Counted from the stretch's first letter, positions 26,038 to 35,329 are shown. The stretch: 64,000 nt of DNA from Janthinobacterium sp. PC23-8 (GCF_002250505.1 NZ_NJGY01000002.1:488839-552838); one strand, 5' to 3'. A program made the numbers and translations. Notes: generated by a model not told the origin, from the sequence alone.

Positions 26038-26972
26038 CGGTGATTTCCTTGTTGGTGAGGGTTGAAGTCAGTAGGTTCAAGCACGTGCACCCGCTGCTCT
26101 GGCAGGCCCGGCACTTCGCAGCGCAGGGCCCATAGCGAGCCGGCCAGGCGTTCGCCCGCTTGCCGCCCGGCGCCAGCCGAGGTCACGAACAGCGTGCGCA
26201 GGTCGTGGCCGCCAAAGGTGGCGGTGGTGATATTGGTGACGGGCATCTCGACCACGCGGTCGATGCGCCCGTCCGGGGCGATGCGGACGATGCATTTGCC
26301 GAAAAAACGGCAGTTCCACAGATAGCCCTCGGCATCGATGACGGAGCCATCGGGCAGGCCACGCTCCCAGCCGCCGAAAAACGGCCGTCGATTGCTTAGC
26401 GGCATGTTGCCATCGTCAAAGTCAAACGCCCAGATCATGTTGTCGAGCGTGTCGGCCGTATAAAAGGTGGCCCCTGCCGGGCTCCAGCAGATGGTATTGG
26501 CGATGCCGATGCCGTCGAGGTGCACGCTGGCCGCGCCATCGGGGCGGATACGGAACAGCTTGCCGTCGCGCCCGCCCGCTTCGCCCGGCTCGCCGTCCGC
26601 AGCCACATTGTTGCGCATCGAGCCGATCCAGAAGTTGCCGTGCGCATCGGCGCGGCCGTCGTTCAGGCGCACGGCCGGAAAACCGTCAAGCACGAAACCA
26701 TGATCGCGCCGCACGTCGCCCTTGGGCCACCACCAGATCAGGCGCGAGGCCAGCGCCACCAGCCAGCGGCCCGGCTGCGAGGTCAATGACAGCGCCACCA
26801 CCGGTTCATCGAACAGCCAGGTAATGGTGCTGGCCGTGCTTTCGTCGTGGCGGTGGATCAGGAAACGGTTGATGTCGGTCCAGTACAGCGCCTGTTCCTG
26901 CGCGCACCAGACGGCGCCTTCGCCGACGGCGTCGCCGGTGGCGGCCATGCAGCGTGGCTGGTAAAGTTCCAT
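26034..26972 (-). CDS. SMP-30/gluconolactonase family sugar lactonase
   Basis: A 312-residue six-bladed propeller lactonase. Metal-ligand motifs are the Glu of GDAVGEGAVWCAQEQALYWTD, the Asn of RLNDGRADAHGNFWIGSM, the Asn of GIGIANTICWSP and the Asp of GLPDGSVIDAEGYLW. It should open the sugar-1,5- or 1,4-lactone made by the upstream dehydrogenase. I place the start at 26972 (MELYQPRC), 11 bases after the SDR stop; the in-frame extension upstream is Arg-rich and lies inside the SDR gene. It is cotranscribed with the FAH gene. Confidence 0.87.
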   Translation of the reverse strand: MELYQPRCMAATGDAVGEGAVWCAQEQALYWTDINRFLIHRHDESTASTITWLFDEPVVALSLTSQPGRWLVALASRLIWWWPKGDVRRDHGFVLDGFPAVRLNDGRADAHGNFWIGSMRNNVAADGEPGEAGGRDGKLFRIRPDGAASVHLDGIGIANTICWSPAGATFYTADTLDNMIWAFDFDDGNMPLSNRRPFFGGWERGLPDGSVIDAEGYLWNCRFFGKCIVRIAPDGRIDRVVEMPVTNITTATFGGHDLRTLFVTSAGAGRQAGERLAGSLWALRCEVPGLPEQRVHVLEPTDFNPHQQGNHR

Positions 26973-26983
26973 GGCCGGGCGGC

Positions 26984-27733
26984 TCAAATCGTCACGCCGC
27001 CGTCGACGCACAACGCCTGGCCGGTGACGCAACGCGATTCGTCGCTGGCCAGGTAGACCAGCATCGGCGTGATGTCGTCAACGGTGGCCAGGCGGCCCAG
27101 CGGCTGGCGCGCGATAAAGTCGCGCTCGGCCAGCAAAGGGTCGGGCGCCGCAGCGATGCGCGCGCGCAGCGAAGGCGTGTCGACAGTGCCGGGGCAGACG
27201 GCGTTGCAGCGGATCTGCTGGCGCACGAAGTCGGCCGCCACCGCCTTGGACAGGCCGATCACCGCGCCCTTGCTGGCGCCATAGGCATAGCGGTTGGCAA
27301 AACCCTTGATGCTCGACGCCACCGAGGCGATATTGATGATGCTGCCGCCGCCAGCTGCCACCATGCCCGGCAGCACGGCGCGGATCAGCCTGTGCATGCT
27401 CGACACATTCACGTCCATGGTGCGTTCCCAGGCCGCGTCGTCGCAGTCGAGCACCGTGCCATGGTGGACGATGCCGGCGCCATTGAGCAGCACGTCGACA
27501 TGGCCGTGGCGCGCCGCCACTTCGGCCACCAGCGCGGCAATGCCGGCGCCGTCGCACACGTCGAGCACGCGGCAATGGATATTCGGGTGCCGCAAACGGC
27601 CAAGGCCGGCCGCGTCGATATCGCAGGCCCAGACCTGGGCGCCCTGTTCGGCAAAGGCCAGCGCGGCCGCCTTGCCCATGCCGTTGCCGGCGGCCGTCAC
27701 CAGCGCCGTCTTGTTCTGCAAGCGTGCAGTCAT
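26984..27733 (-). CDS. SDR dehydrogenase, BDH2 / 2-keto-3-deoxy-L-fuconate dehydrogenase-like
   Basis: A 249-residue classical short-chain dehydrogenase. The NAD-binding glycine motif is TAAGNGMG, and the active site is Ser in INIASVASS with YGASK. VHHGTVLDCDDAAWERTMDVNV, IKGFANRYAYGASKGAVIGL and IRCNAVCPGTVDTPSL closely follow the BDH2 (DHRS6) type, to which bacterial 2-keto-3-deoxy-L-fuconate 4-dehydrogenases also belong. In the operon it would oxidise the 2-keto-3-deoxy acid before FAH-type cleavage. The ribosome site AGGAG precedes the start. Confidence 0.87.
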   Translation of the reverse strand: MTARLQNKTALVTAAGNGMGKAAALAFAEQGAQVWACDIDAAGLGRLRHPNIHCRVLDVCDGAGIAALVAEVAARHGHVDVLLNGAGIVHHGTVLDCDDAAWERTMDVNVSSMHRLIRAVLPGMVAAGGGSIINIASVASSIKGFANRYAYGASKGAVIGLSKAVAADFVRQQIRCNAVCPGTVDTPSLRARIAAAPDPLLAERDFIARQPLGRLATVDDITPMLVYLASDESRCVTGQALCVDGGVTI

Positions 27734-27783
27734 GTTTGTCTCCTTGAAGTATTTTTTAAGTTGTTGCCGGTAGCGTGCCGCGC

Positions 27784-28761
27784 TCAGGACAAGCAGTTCA
27801 CCTTCATTTGATAGGCCAGCTCCAGCGGCTGCCCGGGCTCAAACCGCAGGCAGGTGGCCACGCCGCGCGCGGAGACGGGATTGGGCGCCGTGCTGGCCGC
27901 CACGCCCCAGTCGAAGTAGCTGCACACGGGCTCCATGCCCAGCGCATAATGGCGCCCGCTCCAGGGCCAGGCCTGGCGCCCGCCGTTGCTGATCCACAGC
28001 AGGCACGAGGGCAGCACGGCCGCATCCCAATCGAGGACGAAGGCATAGCCCTCGTCGAGGTTGCTGACCGTCATGCGGCCCTCAACGCCACACAGCTGCA
28101 GCAGCGACTCGGTGTGCTGCGCCAGCGGCAAGCGCGACAGGTCGAGCGGCACGCCGGCGGCGCCCGGCACCCCGGACAAGGCGGCAAACCGCGCGCCGGG
28201 CTGCAGCACATCGGCGCCCGCCTCGTGTTCACGCGGCAAGGTCAAGCCAAAGTCGAACGCCCCCGCCGTCACGCGCAGCGCGCCCGGCCGCTCGGGCAGG
28301 CGCAAGGTCGGATGCAGACCCAGCGGCAGCTCGCAGGCGCGCCGGGCCGTGACCTTCAGGCGGCAGCGGATCGCCGCTTCGCCGTCCACGCCGTCGATAA
28401 AACGCTCGACGCTGGCCAGCGGGCTGTCGGGTGGAAAGTCGTAGCGCAAATGCAGATGGGCAGGATCGCTGGCATCGTCGAAGCGCTGCCACCGTTTGTG
28501 CGCGGGCCAGCCGTGGATGGGATGCTCGAACGGCGCCGGGCCGCCGCCGAACGGCACGCAAGGCCATTCGCCACGGCCGTTGGCCATCAGGCCCGTCAAG
28601 GCTTGCTGGCCCGGTGGCAGGGCTTCTTTCGCCCAGGGAAATACGGCAAAAGGCTGCACCTGGCGGCCATCGGCCACGATAAACGTCACGGGGCCGAGCA
28701 TGGCGCCCGATGGCTCGACCATTCCCTGCCCATGCGACCATTGCAATATCCAGCTTGTCAC
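27784..28761 (-). CDS. aldose 1-epimerase-like (galactose mutarotase fold) protein
   Basis: A 325-residue protein of the galactose mutarotase-like superfamily. Family features are PFEHPIHGWPAHKRW, ELPLGLHPTLRLPE and HYALGMEPVCSYFDWG, which resemble the substrate-binding His and Glu regions, though the protein is divergent. It probably equilibrates sugar anomers before oxidation. The start is a GTG three bases after the GntR stop; its GGAG ribosome site overlaps the end of the GntR gene, so translation is coupled. Confidence 0.75.
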   Translation of the reverse strand: MTSWILQWSHGQGMVEPSGAMLGPVTFIVADGRQVQPFAVFPWAKEALPPGQQALTGLMANGRGEWPCVPFGGGPAPFEHPIHGWPAHKRWQRFDDASDPAHLHLRYDFPPDSPLASVERFIDGVDGEAAIRCRLKVTARRACELPLGLHPTLRLPERPGALRVTAGAFDFGLTLPREHEAGADVLQPGARFAALSGVPGAAGVPLDLSRLPLAQHTESLLQLCGVEGRMTVSNLDEGYAFVLDWDAAVLPSCLLWISNGGRQAWPWSGRHYALGMEPVCSYFDWGVAASTAPNPVSARGVATCLRFEPGQPLELAYQMKVNCLS

Positions 28762-28764
28762 GGC

Positions 28765-29526
28765 TTACTCCACAAAAAATTGCTGATGGCTGATATGGGA
28801 AAATGCCAGGACCGATTCCTTGACCCGCGCAAAATGCTCGGCCAGCGCCGCCGCCAGCAGCACCTTGTCCTGCGCGAACAGGGCGTCGACGATGCGCAGG
28901 TGATCGCCAAAGGCGCGCTGGCTCGACTCTTTCCATTCGCGCGAGATCAGCATGCGTGCCCGGTCCACGTGCTGCTTGCCCTGGTTGACGATATGCCACA
29001 CCGGCACCCGGTCGGTCAGTTCGAAAAACAGCTTGTGCATGGCCTCGTCCTGCGCATAGAAGCCTTCGTAGTCCTTGGCGGCCAGCACCTGCCGTTGCAG
29101 CCCGATAATGTGCTCGATGCGGGCGCGGCCGTTGCTATCGAGCCGCGTCACCAGGTCCATCAGGTTGGCCGTCTCCAGCGCGCCGCGCACAAAGGCGCCC
29201 TGCTCGATCAGGCGCACGCTGATGCGCGAGACCACGCTGCCCGCCTGCGGGAAGATATCGAGCAGGCCTTCGGTCGACAGTTCGCGCAGCGCCTCGCGCA
29301 CGGGCGTGCGGCTCAGGCCAAACACCTCGGCAATCGCCGCCTCCGACAGCGGCGTGCCGGGAATCAGGCGGATCGCCAGGATGGCCTGCTTGAGCATATT
29401 GAACACCTGCGGCATATACGGCAGGGCCGGATCGATGCGCTCGGCGCCGATGGCCTCGGTCAACATGCGTACCTGGTCAGCCTGGTCGGCGCGCTTGGGC
29501 AATTTGGTTCTGGTCTTGGTCTGCAC
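28765..29526 (-). CDS. GntR-family (FCD/FadR-type) transcriptional regulator
   Basis: A 253-residue regulator. The winged helix-turn-helix reads PGTPLSEAAIAEVFGLSRTPVREALRELSTEGLL. The C-terminal all-helical FCD ligand domain contains DEAMHKLFFEL and a HLRIVDAL metal/ligand helix. FCD regulators commonly bind organic or sugar acids, here presumably an intermediate of the surrounding pathway. The start is a GTG at 29526 without a strong ribosome site and could be further downstream. Its operator is probably the palindrome at 35330-35343. Confidence 0.87.
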   Translation of the reverse strand: MQTKTRTKLPKRADQADQVRMLTEAIGAERIDPALPYMPQVFNMLKQAILAIRLIPGTPLSEAAIAEVFGLSRTPVREALRELSTEGLLDIFPQAGSVVSRISVRLIEQGAFVRGALETANLMDLVTRLDSNGRARIEHIIGLQRQVLAAKDYEGFYAQDEAMHKLFFELTDRVPVWHIVNQGKQHVDRARMLISREWKESSQRAFGDHLRIVDALFAQDKVLLAAALAEHFARVKESVLAFSHISHQQFFVE

Positions 29527-29565
29527 TTGTCTGTTTCACTCTCATGGACGCGACGGCACCGGCGC

Positions 29566-30783
29566 CTATGCGATCGCCAGTCCCATCGAATAACGGATGC
29601 CCACCTCCAGGCCGCGCAATTCGGCCAGGCCTATCATGCGTCCGGTGCGGGAGTAGCCCGGATAATAACCGCCATTCTTGTCGCCATCCATCAGTTTGCC
29701 GTGATCGGGACGCACGGGAATGCCCCAGTGGGCCATGCCGGCCGCCTTGCGGCGCTCTTCTTCCTGCACCAGCACGCGCATGGCCTTCGGCATGTCGACC
29801 GAGCCGAACAGGTGATTCGACTCGTAAAACGAACCTTCCTTGCCCGGTACATGGCTGACGTTGCGGAAATGAATGAAGTACACGCGGTCGGCAAAACGTT
29901 CCAGCATGGCGGCCGGATCGTTGTCGATGCAGCTGCCGAACGATCCCGTGCACATGGTCAGTCCCGAGTTGGGCGACGGCACGGCGGCGAACAGGCGCTC
30001 CACGTCCGCCTCGCGGCTGAGGATGCGGGCAATGCCGAACACCGGATAGGCCGGGTCGTCCGGGTGGATGCACATCTTCACGCCGGCCGCCTCGCAGGCC
30101 GGCATGATTTCATTGAGGAAGCTGTACAGATTGTGGCGCAAAGCTTCGGCATCGATGCCGCGATAGCGTTCGAGCCGGCGCAGGAATTCGGCCGGGTTCA
30201 GGTCTTCCACCGTGCCGGGCAGACCGAGCAGGATATTGCCGGTCAATTCCTCGCGCGCGGCCGGGCTCAGGTCGTCGTAGAACTGGCGCGCCGAGTCGAG
30301 CGCCCACTGCGCATAGTCATTTTCGGCGCCGGGGCGTTTCAGGACGAACAGGTCGAAGGCGACAAAGGCATCGATATTGCAGCCGGAAATGGTGCTGCCG
30401 TCCGGCTGCTCGATGTGCAGGTCGGTACGGGCCCAGTCGAGCACGGGGATGAAGTTGTAGCAGATGGTTTTCACGCCCTGCGCGCCCAGGCGCGTGACGT
30501 TTTCCTTGTACAGCTCGATGTAATGCCGGAAATCGCCCGAGCGCGTCTTGATATCCTCGTGGATCGGCAGGCTTTCGACCACGCTCCAGCGCAGGCCGCT
30601 GGCGCGCTGGCCTTCGGCATCCCATTCGATTTCGCGGATGCGTTTGGCGATTTCTTCCTCGGGCCAGGCGGCGCCGCATTCGAGGTGATACAGCGAGGTG
30701 ACCAGGTCGGTAACGCCCGCCTGGCGGATATCGCGCAACGAGACCGGGTCTTGCGGTCCGAACCAACGCCAACTTTGTAACAT
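29566..30783 (-). CDS. uxuA: UxuA-type mannonate dehydratase
   Basis: A 405-residue TIM-barrel sugar-acid dehydratase of the UxuA family, whose known reaction is D-mannonate to 2-keto-3-deoxy-D-gluconate. Conserved segments are WRWFGPQDPVSLRDIRQAG, TICYNFIPVLDWARTDL, MCIHPDDPA with metal ligands, TMCTGSFGS, HFRNV and WGIPVRPDHGKLM. AGGAGG lies 4 bases before the ATG. The operon has neither uronate isomerase (UxaC), a fructuronate reductase (UxuB), nor KDG kinase, so the substrate here may be another sugar acid; that is inference. Confidence 0.88.
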   Translation of the reverse strand: MLQSWRWFGPQDPVSLRDIRQAGVTDLVTSLYHLECGAAWPEEEIAKRIREIEWDAEGQRASGLRWSVVESLPIHEDIKTRSGDFRHYIELYKENVTRLGAQGVKTICYNFIPVLDWARTDLHIEQPDGSTISGCNIDAFVAFDLFVLKRPGAENDYAQWALDSARQFYDDLSPAAREELTGNILLGLPGTVEDLNPAEFLRRLERYRGIDAEALRHNLYSFLNEIMPACEAAGVKMCIHPDDPAYPVFGIARILSREADVERLFAAVPSPNSGLTMCTGSFGSCIDNDPAAMLERFADRVYFIHFRNVSHVPGKEGSFYESNHLFGSVDMPKAMRVLVQEEERRKAAGMAHWGIPVRPDHGKLMDGDKNGGYYPGYSRTGRMIGLAELRGLEVGIRYSMGLAIA

Positions 30784-30838
30784 GATGCCTCCTGATGATT
30801 CAATAACGAGTGATGAGTGATAAGTAAGCCTGGCGCCA

Positions 30839-31864
30839 TCAATGGCGTTCGCGGTCGACCAGTTGATTGAGCAGCACGGCCAGCAAAATCAGCGCGCCGC
30901 GCACCACGTCCTGCCAGAACGGATTGAAGCCCCACAGGGTCATGCCGTTGAGCAGCACGCCCATGAACATGACGCCGATAAACGTGCCCCAGATTGCGCC
31001 CCGGCCGCCCAGCAGGCTGACGCCGCCGATAATCACGGCGGAAATGACTTCCAGCTCCAGCCCCTTGGCCACGGTGGAATTGCCGCTGTTGATCAGCGAG
31101 GCGTAGATAATGCCGCCGATGGCCGCGAACAGCGAGGTCAGCATCAGGCACGCGGTCTTGGTGCGCCACACATCGATGCCGGACAAGCGCGCCGCTTCCA
31201 GGTTGCCGCCGGCCGCATACACTTCGCGCCCGAAGGTGGTATAGCGCGACACCACGTGCATGGCGGCAAAGATGACGGCGAAGATATACACCGGCACCGG
31301 GATGCCCAGCCAGCGACCGCTGCCCAGCTGGCCGAACCAGTCGGGAAACGATTCGATCGGCGTGCCGTCCGTGATCAGGTTGGAAAAGCCCACCAGCATG
31401 GCCATCATGGCCAGGGTGGTGATAAAGGTCGGCACGCCGATATGCTGGCGCAGCTTGCCGGTGACAAAACCGACCAGCAGGCCAAAACCCAGGGTGGCCG
31501 CCACGCCGACGGCGACGATGGCGACCGACGGCTCGAGCACGTCTGGCGGCGTCAACTGCCTGATGATCCAGGCGCACAGGCAGCCGGCGGCGGCCACCAG
31601 CGAGGCCACCGACAGGTCGATCTCGCCGCTGATGATGACCAAGGTCATGCCAAAGGCGATGATGCCGGTGACGGCAACGTTGCGCAGCACATTGAGCTGG
31701 TTGTCCAGCGACAGGAAGCCGGTGGCGGTAAAGCCCAGCAGCACATACATCAGCAGCAAAATCAGTTCCATCGGGTGGCGCAGCACAAACCGCTGCAGCC
31801 TGCCGGGCGGCGTGCCTCGCACTGCGCTGGCGGCGGGCTTGATATCGGCAATGGTCTGGCTCAT
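30839..31864 (-). CDS. sugar ABC transporter permease (RbsC type)
   Basis: A 341-residue inner-membrane permease of the ribose/galactoside (BPD_transp_2) family, with about ten hydrophobic helices. Typical segments are FLSLDNQLNVLRNVAVTGIIAFGMTLVIISGEIDLSV, AAGGNLEAARLSGI and LGGRGAIWGTFIGVMFMGVLLNGM. It overlaps the ATPase stop by 4 bases (ATGA) and acts with the ATPase and binding protein upstream in the operon. The imported sugar is not determinable but should be the pathway substrate. Confidence 0.92.
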   Translation of the reverse strand: MSQTIADIKPAASAVRGTPPGRLQRFVLRHPMELILLLMYVLLGFTATGFLSLDNQLNVLRNVAVTGIIAFGMTLVIISGEIDLSVASLVAAAGCLCAWIIRQLTPPDVLEPSVAIVAVGVAATLGFGLLVGFVTGKLRQHIGVPTFITTLAMMAMLVGFSNLITDGTPIESFPDWFGQLGSGRWLGIPVPVYIFAVIFAAMHVVSRYTTFGREVYAAGGNLEAARLSGIDVWRTKTACLMLTSLFAAIGGIIYASLINSGNSTVAKGLELEVISAVIIGGVSLLGGRGAIWGTFIGVMFMGVLLNGMTLWGFNPFWQDVVRGALILLAVLLNQLVDRERH

Positions 31865-33372
31865 CGTGTTTCCTCAACTTGGGCAACCATGCAGGCTGCA
31901 TACAGCGCCCTGGCGCCGATTTCGGGTCCATATTCTCCGGCCAGGCGGCCATTCTTCAGTACCAGGATGCGGTCGCAGACGGCCGGCAGCTCTTCGAGCT
32001 CGGTCGACACGACAATGGCGGCCAGGCCGTCATTCGACAATTGCCACAGCGTCTGGAAAATTTGCTGCTTGGCGTGCAGGTCCACCCCACGGCTGGGCTC
32101 GTCAAACATCAGCACGCGCGGCGCGATATTGAGCCAGTTGCCGATCACGATCTTTTGCTGGTTGCCGCCGGACAGCGACGACACCGGCAACAGCGGATGG
32201 CCGAGCTTGATGCGCAGCGCGCCGATCTGCCGCGCCACATGGGGCTGTTCGCGCAGCAGCGAGGTCCAGCCGCGCCGGCCCATGCGCTGCAAGCCGGCCA
32301 GGCACAGGTTGGCGTGGCAGGATAGCTGCTGCACCAGGCCCTTGGCCTTGCGGTCTTCCGAGGTATAGCCCACGCCCAGGTCGCGCATGCGGCGCGGCGT
32401 CGGCTCCTTGACCGGCACACCGCCGACGATGATCTGGCCAGACGTGATGCGGTCGGCGCCGAAGATACCGCGCAACAATTCCGTGCGTCCCGAGCCCAGC
32501 ATGCCGGCAATCCCCAGCACTTCGCCCTGGTGCAGCTTGAACGAAATATTGTCGAGCAGCCCCCTGATGCAGAGGTCTTGCACTTCCAGCACCACTTCGC
32601 CGCTGGCCGGGCGCGCCGCGCGCGGCGCGAATTGCTCGACCGTGCCGAACATCATGTCGACCACCGTTTCCGGCGTCGCGTCGCAGGTGTCGATGGCGCC
32701 GATAAACTCGCCATCGCGCAGCACCAGGATATCGTCGGCGATCTCGTGCAGCTCGGCCAGGCGGTGCGACACGTAAATCATCAGCACGCCCTGGTCGCGC
32801 AGGCGCCGCAGCAAGGCGAACAGATGGGCGATTTCATCGTTGGCCAGCGCCGAAGTCGGCTCGTCCAGTTGCAGCACGCGCGGCGAAAACGACATGGCCT
32901 TGGCGATTTCCACCACTTGCTGGCGGCCCACCGACAGGCTGCCGGCCACCGCGTGTTCGTCGATATCGGTGGCGCCCATTTCGTCCAACAGGGTGCGCGC
33001 CTGCCCGAACAGCACGCTCCAGCGGATAAAGCCGCCCACCTTGGGCATGCGGCCAAGGAAGATATTTTCGGCCACCGTCAGTTCCGGTATCAGGCTCAGC
33101 TCCTGGTGCACGGTAACGATGCCGCGCCGCAAGGCGTCCTGCGGCGCATGGAAGTCGAGCACCTCGCCGTCGAGCACAATGGTGCCGGAGGTGGGCCGGG
33201 TGGCGCCGGCGATCATCTTGATCAGGGTGCTCTTGCCCGAGCCGTTCTTGCCGATCAGCGCGTGGATGCGCCCGCCGCCCAGGGTGTGGCTCAGGTCGCG
33301 TACCGCGCAGTTCTTGCCGTACTCCTTGCGCAGCGCGCAAAAAGCCAGCGTGACGCTGTCACTTCGGTTCAT
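31861..33372 (-). CDS. sugar ABC transporter ATPase (RbsA/MglA type, two ABC domains)
   Basis: A 503-residue duplicated ATPase. The first domain has Walker A GKNGSGKSTLIK, signature LSVGRQQVVEIAKAM and Walker B VLQLDEPTSAL. The second has a degenerate Walker A GMLGSGRTELLR, signature LSGGNQQKIVIGNWL and VLMFDEPSRGVD, the usual asymmetry of carbohydrate importers. GGGGAG precedes the ATG. It energises import by the permease and the periplasmic protein encoded on either side. Confidence 0.93.
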   Translation of the reverse strand: MNRSDSVTLAFCALRKEYGKNCAVRDLSHTLGGGRIHALIGKNGSGKSTLIKMIAGATRPTSGTIVLDGEVLDFHAPQDALRRGIVTVHQELSLIPELTVAENIFLGRMPKVGGFIRWSVLFGQARTLLDEMGATDIDEHAVAGSLSVGRQQVVEIAKAMSFSPRVLQLDEPTSALANDEIAHLFALLRRLRDQGVLMIYVSHRLAELHEIADDILVLRDGEFIGAIDTCDATPETVVDMMFGTVEQFAPRAARPASGEVVLEVQDLCIRGLLDNISFKLHQGEVLGIAGMLGSGRTELLRGIFGADRITSGQIIVGGVPVKEPTPRRMRDLGVGYTSEDRKAKGLVQQLSCHANLCLAGLQRMGRRGWTSLLREQPHVARQIGALRIKLGHPLLPVSSLSGGNQQKIVIGNWLNIAPRVLMFDEPSRGVDLHAKQQIFQTLWQLSNDGLAAIVVSTELEELPAVCDRILVLKNGRLAGEYGPEIGARALYAACMVAQVEETR

Positions 33373-33447
33373 GCCGGGCTCTCCCCTCGTTGGGTATGGG
33401 CACCGCCGGCATGGCGGCGGCGCGTGGGTGTCATGCGCTCGCCGGCG

Positions 33448-34422
33448 TCAATTCAAGCGGCGCAGCTCCTTGATGAACGCTTCGACGGCCGGCTTGTCGC
33501 CGCGCGACAGCAGCTTGACGGGCACCAGCTGCTCGGCCGGCACGGTTTGGCCTTTCATGACCGCCAGCGCATCCTGCACGCCTTTTTCGCCGACCACGAA
33601 GGGCTGTTGCGCGGTGGTGGCTTGCAACACATTGTCGGCCGCCAGGAGGCCACGGCCCAGCTGCTCCGAGCTGTCGGTGCCGAACACAAACACCTTGCCG
33701 GCCTTGCCCGCATTGCGCACCGCCTGCATGGCGCCCACCGTGCCGCCTTCGTTGGCGGCGTAGATCACGTTGATGTTCGGATTGGCCGTCAGCATGTCGC
33801 CGGCCACCGCCACCGCTTTTTCAGGCAGCCAGGCATCCTGCTCGGCGACCACCGCGACCTGCGTGCCCTTTTTGACATTATCGAGGAAGCCGCCGGTGCG
33901 CTCGCCGCTCTGGCCCGGCAACAGCGACTTGAAGGCCAGCACGGCCACGTTCGCCTTGCCGCCGAGCTTGTCGTTGATAAAGGTAGCCGCCGCCGCGCCG
34001 GTCGACAGCCCGATATCGCGGTCGCTGGACTTCACATGGCCCTGCACCACACCGGCCTTGTCGATGCCGGTGCCGACCGTGATGACGGTAATGCCCTTGG
34101 CGCGCGCCCGTTCGATGGCCGGCAGCGAGTTGCTCGGATGCAGGGCCGTGAGAACGATGGCGTTCACGCCGCGCGCGATAAAGGTGTCGATGGTCTGCGC
34201 TTCCTTTTCAATCTTGTTGTCGGTATTGGCTTCGAGCAAGGTCGCATTGCCCGCCTTGGCGGCGGCGCGCATGCCGGCCAGCACGGTTTTCATATAAATA
34301 TCCTGCTGGAACACGATGCCGGCGATGACCGGCTTGTCGGCCGCCTGCGCGCTCGAAAGGCCGGCGCCGATGACGGTACAAGCGGTCACGGCCGCCACCA
34401 TTATTTTTTTAGCGAAATGCAT
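33448..34422 (-). CDS. periplasmic sugar-binding protein (LacI-like fold)
   Basis: A 324-residue solute receptor. The signal peptide ends SSAQA, and the type I periplasmic fold follows (VIAGIVFQQDIYMKTVLAGMR, GVNAIVLTALHPSNSLPAIERA, INVIYAANEGGTVGAMQAV, FVFGTDSSEQLG). The start at 34422 (MHFAKKIM) has AGGAGA upstream. A short inverted repeat (33403-33417, CCGCC/GGCGG) lies in the 75-base space before the ATPase gene. It binds the sugar for the ABC importer. Confidence 0.9.
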   Translation of the reverse strand: MHFAKKIMVAAVTACTVIGAGLSSAQAADKPVIAGIVFQQDIYMKTVLAGMRAAAKAGNATLLEANTDNKIEKEAQTIDTFIARGVNAIVLTALHPSNSLPAIERARAKGITVITVGTGIDKAGVVQGHVKSSDRDIGLSTGAAAATFINDKLGGKANVAVLAFKSLLPGQSGERTGGFLDNVKKGTQVAVVAEQDAWLPEKAVAVAGDMLTANPNINVIYAANEGGTVGAMQAVRNAGKAGKVFVFGTDSSEQLGRGLLAADNVLQATTAQQPFVVGEKGVQDALAVMKGQTVPAEQLVPVKLLSRGDKPAVEAFIKELRRLN

Positions 34423-34486
34423 GTCTTTGTCTCCTGTTTTTATAGTGGAAAAACACTGCCTTGCTGCTTTGCTACTTTTTGCGACT

Positions 34487-35281
34487 TCAGCCCAGCTGCA
34501 CCAACAGGCCGCCATCGACCACGAACTCGCTGCCGGTGCAATAGCTGGCGCGCGGGCTGGCGGCAAAGGCGATCATCTCGGCCACCTCGTTCGGTTCGCC
34601 GATGCGGCCGATCGGTATGCCCTCGCCCCATTGCGCGAAGACCTGCTCCTTGCTGGCGCCGGCGCCGAACTTCTCGAACGACAGGTCCAGCAGCGGCGTG
34701 CGGATCGAACCGGGACTGACGGTATTGGCGCGGATGCCGCTGGCCGCGTAGTCGTTGGCCAGGGTGCGCGTAAAGCCGAGGATGGCGGCCTTGCTGGTGG
34801 CATAGGCCGCCACGTCGTGCTGACAGGCCGTGCCCTGCACGGAAGACACATTGACGATGGCGCCGTCGCGCTGCGCCACCATATGCGGCACCGCATGGTG
34901 GGCCAGCAGGAACACGCTTTTCAGGTTGACCGCCATCACCCGGTCCCACGTCTCTTCCGAGGTTTCCGTGGCCGAGCCGTAGGGGTGGATGGCCACCGTA
35001 TGCACGGTGATATGCAGGCCGCCCAGGGTAGCGATGGTCTGGGCTAGAGCCGCCTTGACGACGCTGCCGGTGGCCGCGTCGCCCGAGATCCCCAGCAACT
35101 GGACATCGTGCGCAGCGGCAAACGCCACGGCCTCGTCCACGCCGCGGTCGGCCAGGATGGCGACGCGGGCGCCCCGCTGCGCCAGCAGCACGGCCGCATG
35201 CAGGCCGATGCCACTCGAGCCGCCCACCACCAGCGCCACCTTGCCGGCCAGCTCCTGGGCAAATTGTTGCGATGAATTCAT
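34487..35281 (-). CDS. SDR dehydrogenase, first gene of the sugar operon
   Basis: A 264-residue classical short-chain dehydrogenase. The cofactor motif is GGSSGIG, followed by NVSSVQG and the YATSK catalytic pair, with C-terminal YCTGSEFVVDGG. As the first gene it probably oxidises the imported aldose to its lactone, which suits the lactonase downstream; that role is inferred from pathway logic. AGGAGG lies 5 bases before the ATG at 35281. An ATG 72 bases further upstream would lie over the ribosome site and is unlikely. Confidence 0.85.
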   Translation of the reverse strand: MNSSQQFAQELAGKVALVVGGSSGIGLHAAVLLAQRGARVAILADRGVDEAVAFAAAHDVQLLGISGDAATGSVVKAALAQTIATLGGLHITVHTVAIHPYGSATETSEETWDRVMAVNLKSVFLLAHHAVPHMVAQRDGAIVNVSSVQGTACQHDVAAYATSKAAILGFTRTLANDYAASGIRANTVSPGSIRTPLLDLSFEKFGAGASKEQVFAQWGEGIPIGRIGEPNEVAEMIAFAASPRASYCTGSEFVVDGGLLVQLG

Positions 35282-35329
35282 CAATCCTCCTTGTTTGCCA
35301 GCCATGTTGATGGCGGTGCATCCACATAA

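Noticed and set aside
27775..30780. A 1001-codon open frame on the plus strand opposite the sugar operon
   Set aside because: It is antisense to four well-supported genes, has His/Gln/Arg-rich low-complexity composition and no recognisable domain; long antisense frames are common in DNA of this GC content.
33403..33417. CCGCC-GGCAT-GGCGG hairpin between binding-protein and ATPase genes
   Set aside because: Only a 5-bp stem and no T-run; may lower downstream expression but not strong enough to list as a terminator.
30842..34719. Long plus-strand open frames opposite the ABC transporter genes
   Set aside because: Composition typical of antisense frames (His, Gln, Arg, Gly rich); the minus-strand genes carry clear Walker and permease motifs.
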